Both the position numbers and the translations under genes were made by a program. Of a DNA stretch of 64,000 nucleotides, positions 55,226 to 64,000 are shown piece by piece. The notes below the pieces were generated by a model. It did no database searches. It was not told the origin of the DNA and worked only from the letters and a program-made list of their open reading frames with translations. Source of the DNA: Lolium rigidum. Lineage: Eukaryota > Streptophyta > Magnoliopsida > Poales > Poaceae. Numbering within the stretch: position 1 is the stretch's first letter; each line of letters begins with the position of its first letter. The stretch spans positions 206,105,254 through 206,169,253 of the forward strand of contig NC_061509.1 in the NCBI RefSeq assembly GCF_022539505.1, in the 5' to 3' direction.

Positions 55226-57130
55226 GCAGACTCCGCATCGAACACGCATATGCATAATAACCGCCACTTTGCGGGTTTGGAGAGAAAAAAGGGCTAGATA
55301 CTACATTGATCCTGCATCCAAAAATATTTTTCCAGGCCATCTAGTTCCGCGCCGCGGAGAACCCAAGTACCTAGTTTCGCGAGCCCACCCGAGCACGAAT
55401 CCCATCCCCACCCCCACGTTGGCGTGAAGGAAAAGTTTCAGCTCCTCCCCTTTCCCACTTCAGCCGCACCAGCCACCGCCGATCCTGCCACCACAACTCT
55501 CTATGGCCTTTCCGCGGAGAGCTCGCACCGCGATGGATGCCCCAAGACCGCTAATGGTTGCTGTCCAAGGGGCGCCGCGCGAATCGAACCAGCCCACGGC
55601 TCCAGAATCTCGAGCCACAGCCGCACCAGCTGCCGCTATAGAGCTCGTGGTCGACAGCGCCCACGAAGCTTCCCTCCCCAACGGCAAGCGCAAGCTGCTG
55701 TGGCAGAACGTTATCGTGGCCGGAGCTGCTGTTCCCGCTCCCGCTCTAACCAAGCAATAGAAGAAGCCAGTTAGCAAGCCGCAGATGAATCTGGTGGCGA
55801 AGAAGGCCGCCTCAAGAAGCCAGCCACCAAGATGGCGTCTTTGACAGGTTTGACAGCGGCGATGGGCGAGGCGTTCTCCGAACCCGTGGTCGCGCATAAG
55901 GTACTCGAAAAAAGTCCCACCCTTGATGACATGACATAATCGTATGTTGACATGCTCAATGACGCGTCCGTGAACATCGATTCCCTGCCGCTTGGGATTG
56001 GAGACTATGCCGATGACATGGAGGACGGTCTCGAGGATGATGAGTTCGAGGAATAAGATGCCAATGGCGAAGGGGAAGGAGAGGTGCAAGAGATAGAAGA
56101 GGGGGCATTCGAAGGGGCGGTGGCTAAGGCAAAGGGGAAGGCGGTGAGGACTGGCAACTATATATAGTGAATTTGAAGATGTTATCTTGAGCAAGGCTTA
56201 GGAGGGAGTCTCGATGGATGTCGTGACCGTCACTGATTAAACCGGAAAAAGATATGGCAACGCGTCAAGGATAAGTTCTTCAAGTTGATGCCACCTCTCT
56301 CTTCCACGCAAATCGCTCGTACCGTTTACTCCAAGGCTGATGGGATACCATCAAGACTGCGTGTAGCCGATGGGCTAGTTGCATTGAGCGTAGGTGAGGA
56401 CTGTGCCACCGAGCGGCACCAACGCGGGTGATTGGGACGAAATTGTGCAAATAAGGTATAAGGAGATGCCAATGTAGAAGGGCAAGCCATTCGCTATTCC
56501 ATTCTTAAGCATAACGAAAAATGAAAGATGAGAGAGCAAGAAACACTACCACCGAGGAATACGCTTGTCGAGTTGGAAGATGTGGAAGAGGATGATGTGC
56601 TTGAGACCAAGAGGAACACGAAGTTGCCGGATGGAACAAAGATGGCAAAGGACAAGATCAAGAAGCAAGGCGAGGCCGCAAGTTTGTCCCTCAAGAGTCA
56701 AGATTGATGTTATGGTGAAGTCCAAAAAAATGTTGGTGATGAAGAAATTTGAGGCAAAGAAGGAGATGATGGAGAAGAAATACCAAGAGAAGGAACCAAA
56801 ATGGAACATGCTCTGAGAAGATGCCCAACGCAAGGCCGACTGGGAGGAGAGGAGAGCACGTGCCGATGAGAACGGGCCATGGCGGAGCTCGGCAGAAAAT
56901 GTGACTATTACGATGAACCTGGCCGAGATGATGAGTTCCATCTAGAGTTGTGGAGCGATGCAAGGATAGAGATCTTGACGCGAAGGAGAAAAGCAGTGCG
57001 CACTGCCATAGCTGCCATGAGTGTTGCCCGAGGTGACAATGCTACAACGAAGTTGGCGTCCGTGTGGATGATCCGGCAACCGACCGTGATTCTTGATGGC
57101 GTGCTTGAGCATGCGCGTCCTTGATCATGT
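55226..57130 (+). pseudogene. Decayed NAM-associated-domain-like gene
   Basis: Broken frames suggest the grass gene family annotated as 'NAM-associated C-terminal domain' or SANT-like. Recognisable parts are an N-terminal ATG at 55503 (MAFPRRARTA), an acidic stretch near 56000, the WQRVKDKFFKLMPP motif (about 56255-56295), and a charged coiled-coil tail (PDGTKMAKDKIKKQGEAASL, about 56630-56690; QRKADWEERRA-like, about 56830). At least six stops or frameshifts are present and no intron is needed. Family members are often found with or inside DNA transposons. The flanking 55226-55420 may belong to such an element, but no terminal repeats were confirmed. Confidence 0.5.
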
Positions 57131-57820
57131 GACGCTTGATCTTTTTTTGGTTTCCTGTTTTATGTATGATTGAGTACTTTGACAATCAGTTTGGTTGATT
57201 TATGTTGTTACATTCTCGTATTTATTGGATGATTTGTCTTTATATTTGCATAAACCCTGTGTCGCGGTTTTGATTTGCGGGCTGAAAAACGCCACGCAGA
57301 CCAGACACCGCAAACGTGTACCGTATAACAACATATTCGGAATATCCTACTTCTATACTGACACATTACAAATTTGTGAATCTATTTATAATGTACCTGT
57401 GCAAATACGTTTCAGGAAAAATTCCAAAAATAATATCGCTGGAGTACCTATCTAGGTATTGGTGGCATACTAGGTGCACCACTAGCAACCAGTCATACCA
57501 ATGGCGCACGAAGCTGATACGCCATCAGTATCCTGATACAGGTGACGTACCAGCCTGGTACGCCAGATACCAGTGGCGTGAAAATATTTGCGTGCCACGA
57601 TGCACCTCTAATAGCCCAATTTAATTTAGTATGCCACTTGTGGGAAGTCACGTGTCACTTGCTGTGGTCATAGAATTATTTTCGGTAGCATCCGGATGCA
57701 TATTTTTTCCGCGGTATAAATTCACACACGGATTAATTACCACACACACACCTCGCACACTTGTTGGCCAAGCATGATGCAATGGGGAAAAAATGAAGAA
57801 GAAAAGATAAAGATGTGTAT
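57131..57820. other. Intergenic sequence 3' of the expansin gene
   Basis: About 690 bp. A segment at 57470-57600 is rich in short inverted motifs around ggtacgcc/gtaccag (for example cgtaccagcctggtacg), which may be a small transposon remnant. The 3' untranslated region of the expansin gene lies at its right end. No perfect AATAAA signal is seen on the minus strand just past the stop. Confidence 0.5.
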
Positions 57821-58978
57821 TCAGGGGTAGTTGACCAAGGAGCGGTACGTGCCCCCGGGACTCCAGTTGGCAGGGATGACGTTGTTGACGAGGAGCTTCC
57901 TCCCGGAGCCGGAGGTGAGCTTGAGCGAGAAGGGCCCGCGCAGCCTCTGGCCATTGTTGCAGCGCCACAATGCACCCCAGTCATGCGCCATGGGCATCCA
58001 GGAGCGGCTGCCGGCCTGCTTGAGGGCGACGGCCTTGAGGTCACCGTCGCCGTTCTGGAACTCGATCAGGGTCTTGAAGTAGAACGGGTTGGAGCCCTGG
58101 TCCACCCTGAAGGTAATCTTCACGCCAGGGTACTTGCATGGCACCCTACCATTACAAGAAACACCAGGATCAGTGCATTTTTTGTTTGTTAATTTCCGTG
58201 TAATTGCGGACTGCAGGGATCCTGCGTTGCGGTGAGATCCTATGTACAAGGACATACCTCTTGTACTGGACTCTGATGACACCACCGTTACGGAGTTGGT
58301 CGGCCTTGCCAGGCTTGGCCATGGCGCCCAAGGCGGTGCCGCTCATGTCGAAATGGGCCGGCTCGCCGGGGTAGAGATTGCCGGGGCTCAAGTCGGTGAT
58401 GACGACGGTCACAGGCTTGCCAGAGCAGGCCTTGTGACTCGAGCACATAACCTGCGTACGCGAATACATGAACAAATTTCGTCAGGACCAGCCGATCGAG
58501 ACGAACACTTTGCACCATGAATGGAAGGGGTATATATAGTGATGATTTATGCTTACATTATAGCAGGCACCGCAGCCCAAACCTTTCAAGAACAGTGGTG
58601 TGCTTCCGGCGGAGATCATCGACGAGAACGGCGGTAGCCCGACAGCGGTTTGGTATCCGCACGCGCCACCTGCGAAATTGTTTCATTGTGAGTTTGAGCT
58701 CGATTAATGGGGGTGCAATGTAGGTGCAATGCATAGGGACCGATGGATCATAAAGTGAGAAAGCACTAACCTTCCCCTCCGTCGCCGTTGGGGCTTCCGT
58801 AATACGTCGCGCCGGCGGCTAACCAGCCACCTGCTGAGCCGTAGGCGGCCGAAGCAGCGGGTTTGACTACAGGCTTGGCGGCAAGCTTGCGGGAGGAGCT
58901 CTGGCAAGCAATGGGGCTCACAAGAAGTGAGAGCACCACCAGCGCGACGAGTAGCGCTAAGGTGCAAGTTTCGGCCAT
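57821..58978 (-). CDS. EXPB: Beta-expansin, intact four-exon gene
   Basis: Exons (minus strand) are 58978-58771, 58669-58557, 58451-58258 and 58145-57821, with GT-AG introns in phases 1, 0 and 2. The joined length is 840 nt, giving 279 residues, typical for the family. An N-terminal signal peptide (about residues 1-25, ending ACQS) marks secretion to the cell wall. A Lys/Pro/Ala linker follows, then the six-Cys double-psi barrel domain with [21 protein letters not shown] and the diagnostic HFD motif (AHFDMSG). The C-terminal cellulose-binding-like domain starts VPCKYPG and contains WGALW and NNVIPANW. Expansins loosen walls non-enzymatically. The usual TWYG reads TYYG. It is the only intact host gene seen. 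A TATA box lies about 118 bp upstream of the ATG. Confidence 0.93.
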
Positions 58979-59519
58979 TGCTAGCTGCTGCTTCTAGCTA
59001 GCTTGCACTAGCAGCTCGAAATTTAGCGGCAATGGGCTAGATAAGGTCAGCTCGAATGTTCGTTGGGTGAGTTGGAGGAGTGGTCACGAGGCAGGTATTT
59101 ATAGTGGCCGGGTTTCTGACGTACAATCGGAAAACGCACATGTTTAGAAGTCAAATCTCCAAGGATGTACGTACAATAAGCGCACTATGTCCTAGCCTTC
59201 CAGGGTCAAACTTCCAGTACCGTACCAGAACTAAATAACGCCCAAATTGTAATATAAAAAAAATCTGCATCTATTGTTTATTATCAGTTCGGTTGAGATC
59301 AGGAACGAGAAAAACGAACGCCCACCCTCATAGTTGCCGAAGACGTCAGAGTCACTTGGCGCATTCTCAGGGAGCGCAAAAGGGTGCACACATTTAGGTG
59401 CACTTGTGTGCTAAGTTGTTGAAAACATATTTAAAGGTCTTGAAAAATCTGGGAAAAATATAGGAAATAGACACGACACATATCTTTTTCCAAACGGAGG
59501 CAATGCCATAGCCACTGCA
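58979..59519 (-). promoter_or_regulatory. Upstream region of the expansin gene
   Basis: About 540 bp between the ATG and the edge of LTR D. It includes the 5' untranslated region, the TATA box and unassigned promoter sequence. A gtacgtac stretch near 59167 and a catcgatcgatg palindrome near 59517-59528 are visible. No other gene is seen. Confidence 0.5.
59096..59103 (-). promoter_or_regulatory. TATA box of the expansin gene
   Basis: Reads TATAAATA on the minus strand, 118 bp before the start codon at 58978, a normal distance for a plant core promoter with a short leader. Confidence 0.7.
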
Positions 59520-62500
59520 TCGATCGATGTGTTGGATTGAATCTGAACCTCGGGTTCTGTAAAGAAGCATCATTGTCCGGTAAAGACAATGTTATAAAAT
59601 CCAAATGATGCATAAATGGATGTATTATTCCATGTTGAATCCCTTACCCCGACATGATTATTACGATTTAGGGTTGAGTTAAGTATTGGTGCCTTTGGCG
59701 GTACTTTATAAATATTTAAGTACTTGACATTGCTTCTCTTTTCTAATAAGAAAAGAAATGAAAAGTAGTTGATATTTTCCTTTGGAAAATATTTATTTTA
59801 AATAAGGAATTTGAAAAATAGGGTTTTTTCTCATTTTGGAATTATAAATGAATTTTGAATTATTAAGATATTTCCCTTTTTGGAAAATCTTAATCTTCAA
59901 AAGAAATGACTTGGAATAATAGAATTCCTTTTTAAAATATTTGAATAAAAATTATTTGAATTTATTAAGAATTTTCCTTGATTTTTAAATCCAAGGGAAA
60001 TTGCAATTTAAAATTTAAAGTTTAAATTTGAATTCAAAAATTTCAAAATTTGAAATTTTGTAGTAAATTCCATTTCTTATTTTATTCTTGTTAAGAATAA
60101 TTTCTTATTCATTAAACCTATTTTTCTTGGGTTTTAGAGGTATTTTTCATTTATTTTTATTTGGTAGAACTCACAAGTTATTTACAAAAATGAAAAGACA
60201 GAAATACCCCTAGCCCAATTGGGCCGGCCCACCAACTTGGCCCATTTGGACAGCCCACCAGAGCCTGTCCAAAAACGGTTTGGTGGAACCGAACCAACTC
60301 GTCCCACCTCACTCTCTCTCTCTCACCGCTCACTCGCGAAACCCTAACTCTCTGGTGATTTGGTGGCGACGTCGCCGCCACCATGGCCACCGCCTGCTCC
60401 GGCCAACTCCGGCCGAGCTAGGGCTCGCCGTGGTGCTCAGATGAATCAGTGCGCGACGGTGCATCGATTCATCCGCGTCGATTGCATCCTCGGCAGCTCG
60501 AGCGTGTGCGTGACGCCCGCAGTCACTGACGAACTCGTGGTGATCTCCGTCGATCTAGGGTTCCTCGCCAACCCTGGATGCTCGCCGCCCTCTCTGGTGT
60601 TGTGCGTGGCCTGGCACGGCTTGGCCGCGGTCTGGCGCCGCCGTGGTTCGCCGTGCCACCATGCTGCCATGGCTGCCGCTCCGCCCTTCACCAGGTAACC
60701 CCCTTCTCCTATGGCTACCTCCTCTTCTCCTCCTACTTCTTCTCGATCTGTGCCTGCTGCACATCTGCGTATGCTGCTGCCATGCTATCCTTGCTGCTAT
60801 GCTGCTGTTCTTATTATGTTTTTGTGCTGCTGCGCATGCTATGTCTACCCTAAGCCTCTGGATGTTGTTCCTATACCTATTGTCTTACTGTGATGTGCTA
60901 AATCTATGTGTGCATGTCTATGTGATGTGCAATTGCTTACTGGCCCTTGTTCATATACCTATTGGACTTGTTCATATGCCTACTGACTTATTCCTATGCT
61001 TATTGATTGATTCATATGCTCAGTGTCCTGTTCATATGCTTATTGAACCTGTTGTTGGCCCGGGTTAGCTTTACTGACACTTGTGCTGTCATTGGTGCTC
61101 ACCCATGTCCTGTGTAGGCTTCAGTTGATCCAATCCTTGGATCAGTGCTTGTTTATGATGCTCTGCTAGGTCCTGTGCTTGATCTACTTGAGCAATTATA
61201 TGCTAGTGGCTTAATTACTGGTCAATTCCTTGCTATATGAATGAATTACTAGTTGTTGTTGTTACTGATGTATGCTTATGATGCTTATGCATCAATGTGT
61301 CTGCTGTTGTTGCTCTCTATAGCTCAATGGACTTGATCCAGTGGCTAGGATGCAATGGTGCATGCTGTTGTTTCCTCACAGTGATGCTATTATATGATTC
61401 ATGCATGGATTTGTTATGTATTCATGCCTGGATGAGTTGATTTTTGATGAAATGCTTATGCAGTGTTGATTACTTGCCTTGTTGTGCATGATTTGATATT
61501 TCCATGATCCATTTGGAAATAATCCAAGTCTGAATCCATTAATGGATGATGATGACTTATTTTCTTGGTTAATTCGATGGTTTGGTGTTTGATGTGACCT
61601 CAGTCTGAATCCATTACTGATTGGTTGCTCACACAGTTGGCTAGTTCTTGTTGGCTACTCATCTCTGCTTGCATAATTGGGAATCATAGTTATTATGAAA
61701 GCCATTATGCTTGCCTGTGAAGAAATCTAGGGTTTTTGTGATGGTTTAGTGGCTAGGGTTTTCACTAGGTGGTTCTTGGTAGCTTCTATTACTTGTAAAC
61801 CTTCTACTGGTGCTATCTGTGCATGTGTGCTTGCTTGTGTGCACCTCTGTGCATCTGTTCTTGCTTATATGCACAGAAATGGTGTCTGGATGGTTTCTAG
61901 CTCTAGTAGCTCTTTTTACTGCCAGTGATCCTTGGTCAATCACCAAGTGATGATCACCCTTGAGCATCTGCTCAACCCATGACTTGTGTCATGCATAAAT
62001 AATGGATTGGATCCACTGGATCCTTTCCAGGTATCAAGTATACCTTGCTCCAGCTCCTAGATGGTTAAGATCAACTGCTGTTGAGCAGTTGCTTGATGAT
62101 CTTGTGACTTGTCCTTCTCCTAGATCCTCATGATCTTGTTTATGTTCCCATGTTTTCTGTTGAGTTTTGGTTGGTGAATTTGGATGGATAAGTGGGTTCA
62201 GTGGTGGTTGGTGCTGTTCTTGAGCAAGAACTGAGCTGAACTCTTGTTGTTCTTGGCTGGTTGCTTGATAGATGGTTATCTGGTCGACTATGCATTGTTT
62301 CTAGGGTTTCTACCCTATTTATCTCTATTGAGCTTCTCCTCTGGCTGTGACACACAAGCCTGGCTTGCCTTGTGACTCAGCTGTGCTGGATGTGCTGTTG
62401 GTGGCACAACAGGTCCATGAGTTGTGTGACCACTTTGCTGAAACTTGAGCCCATGTGGTGAGGCTCAGGTTTGGTCTGCTGTGACTTATCCTGTGTTGTC

Positions 62501-63161
62501 CAAGTTTTGGACAAGCACAAGTGTCATTGACACTTGGTTTCACCCATGGCTTTTACTAACTTGATCTTTAACCCCATGTGTAGCTCTTCTCTCTATTTTG
62601 CAGGTTTTGAGGATGAAAATGATCTAGGAAAACTTCTTCCAAGACATTAGTTTAGGATTTTAGTATAGGATCAATTGATCTTTTTTATTCTGTTTTTAAT
62701 TCATCAAATTTTTGTATGATGAATATTGTAAAGACATTGTATTTGTGTGTATTATCAAAAAAGCTCAAATTTCCTTATGAGCTCAATTATCTTTGTATCA
62801 TTTACTTATAAATGATTTGTATATTTATATTGTAATTTGAAATTCAAAGTGATTATTATGAAATGTATTTGAATTATGAATTCATATTTCATATTATATA
62901 TTGTTTATCTTTTACTCTTTGAGTTTTAAATTCAATATGACTTGTCAAATAAAAATCAACTCCCAAATACACAAGTTACAAAAGAGATCATGTCGAAATT
63001 CATAACTCACATTTCCTAACCCTGATTGCAATTGAGAGAGAACCTCGATCCCTCTTAGGTTTAGTTCCAATAAAGCGCGAAAATTTCCCTCGTTTTGCGA
63101 TGAAATGCACATCCCAATTCTAAATCTACCCTGCGATGATCCTATGTTCTGGGTTATTACA
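59520..63161 (-). mobile_element. 3' LTR of element D (outer end truncated)
   Basis: On the minus strand it begins TGTAATAACCC at 63161, right after a polypurine tract. It follows the plan of LTR C: 'agctcataaggaaa' with 'ttacaatat' (near 62700-62770), a GC-rich leader-like part (60300-60700), an AT-rich part (59700-60180) and the 'cattgtctttaccggacaatgatgc' block near 59570-59600. LTR C continues for more than 1.5 kb past that block, whereas here the match stops near 59520, so the LTR end is missing. Frames 60360-60698 and 60643-61068 are not supported as genes. Confidence 0.65.
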
Positions 63162-63175
63162 GCCTCTCCCCTTTA
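63162..63175 (-). other. Polypurine tract of element D
   Basis: Reads ttaaaggggagaggc on the minus strand, directly before the LTR start. It is nearly the same as the tract of element C at 8409-8420. Confidence 0.85.
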
Positions 63176-64000
63176 ACAGAAACTTCATCCCGAAGTTGTA
63201 ATTGAGGTACCTGAATAGGTCGGGGTAGGATTTTCTGAGATTGTCCTCCTTCTCCCAAGTTGCTTCTCGTTCAGGATGATGCTGTCATTGTATCTTGCAG
63301 TATTTGATCGCCCTATTCCTTAGCTTCTTCCAATGCACTTCCAATATCTTCTCCGGTCTGTCGACATAGGTTAGGTCTGATTGTAGCTCTAATTCCTTAT
63401 GTGACACTGGATCATCCGGTGCCTTTAAACACTTTCTCAGTTGAGACACATGAAATACATTGTGAATCAAACTCAACTGCTTAGGTAGTTCTAGCTCAAA
63501 AGTTGTTCCTCTATTCTGACTGAGTATCTTGAATGGTTCTATATATCGAGGACTTAACTTTCCTTTTACTCCGAACCTCTTGTGTCCTTTCATTGGGCTA
63601 ACTTCCAGATATACCATGTCCCCCACCTTGGGTTCCCATGATCTTCTTCTGGTCGGCATAACTCTTATGTCGACTCTGAGCTATCTTAAGTTTATCCCTG
63701 ATAACCTCAATGTCTCCTTGTCTCTCCTTGATGTAATCCGGTGCAAACTCCTTGTTTTCTCCCGTCTCGAACCAACAGATTGGAGATCTGAACTTTCTTC
63801 CGTATAATGCTTCATACGGTGTCATTTGAATGCTAATATGATAACTATTGTTGTATGAAAATTCTGCTAACGGTAGATGGTCTTCCCATGATCCTTCAAA
63901 ATTTAGCGCACAAGCTCTAAGCATATCTTCAAGTATTTGATTGGTTCTTTCCGCCTGTCCTCCGGTTTGTGCGTGATAAGTTGTGCTGAAGTCTAACTTG
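63176..64000 (-). pseudogene. Integrase C-terminal half with chromodomain-like tail (element D)
   Basis: The minus-strand frame 63924-63598 carries MLRACALNFEGSWEDHLPLA, FSYNNSYHISIQM and YGRKFRSPI. A frameshift near 63630-63660 leads to 63659-63285 with WEPKVGDMVYLEVSPMKG, KLSPRYIEPFKIL and VHNVFHVSQL-type blocks ending YCKIQ. There a TGA (about 63282) replaces the tryptophan expected before the HHPERE chromodomain-like end. The catalytic core lies beyond the window. It is related to, but clearly diverged from, element C. Same Tekay/Del-like chromovirus clade. Confidence 0.85.

Noticed and set aside
60360..61068. A host gene in the GC-rich part of LTR D
   Set aside because: Matches the leader-like zone of LTR C in position and composition; no domain, and overlapping frames on both strands.

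Overview
This window looks like heterochromatic DNA from a large pooid grass genome (wheat, barley, oat or a close relative). Nearly all of it is nested LTR retrotransposons whose LTRs, primer-binding sites and gag/pol proteins resemble Triticeae families. Family names such as Sabrina-like or Fatima-like are from memory of those families and are tentative; clade names rest on domain content and primer sites. One host gene is intact: a four-exon beta-expansin at 57821-58978 (minus). A run of exactly 100 N at 3901-4000 is a scaffold join of unknown size.

Layout, left to right. (1) 1-3900: a pol-less Athila-type (Sabrina-like) element, starting inside its 5' LTR and cut by the gap. (2) 4001-13391: the 3' part of a Ty3/gypsy chromovirus (degenerate gag-pol plus an LTR of about 5 kb). 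It sits in a Fatima-like LTR (13392-13884), which in turn abuts a reverse-strand copia element (13885 to about 17.54 kb) whose gag is split by a hAT-like element with an 8-bp target duplication. (3) 17.5-22.1 kb: a possible LINE tail, a very regular array of 29-bp hairpins, and a truncated Mutator-like transposase. (4) 22099-37918: a 15.8-kb inverted repeat made of two 3' halves of one Tat/Retand-type gypsy family. Each arm runs outward from the centre as integrase, a spliced antisense gene, then LTR. (5) 37919-43571: LTR fragments, including an inverted pair. (6) 43572-55225: an old Tat-type pol into which a young, complete, pol-less Sabrina-like element (45809-54119, target duplication GTCAC) has inserted. 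(7) 55226-57130: a decayed NAM-associated-domain-like gene. (8) The expansin gene. (9) 59.5-64 kb: a reverse-strand chromovirus related to the one in (2), running off the window.

How the parts relate. The Sabrina-like elements encode a gag and a short conserved hydrophobic protein but no polymerase, so they would need enzymes supplied in trans. Most pol copies here carry stops or frameshifts. The points most worth following up are the palindrome with its antisense spliced gene, the hairpin array beside the Mutator-like transposase, exact internal copies of the polypurine tract in the Sabrina-like elements, and the conserved hydrophobic tail protein. Boundaries given as approximate were placed by eye from sequence comparison within the window.
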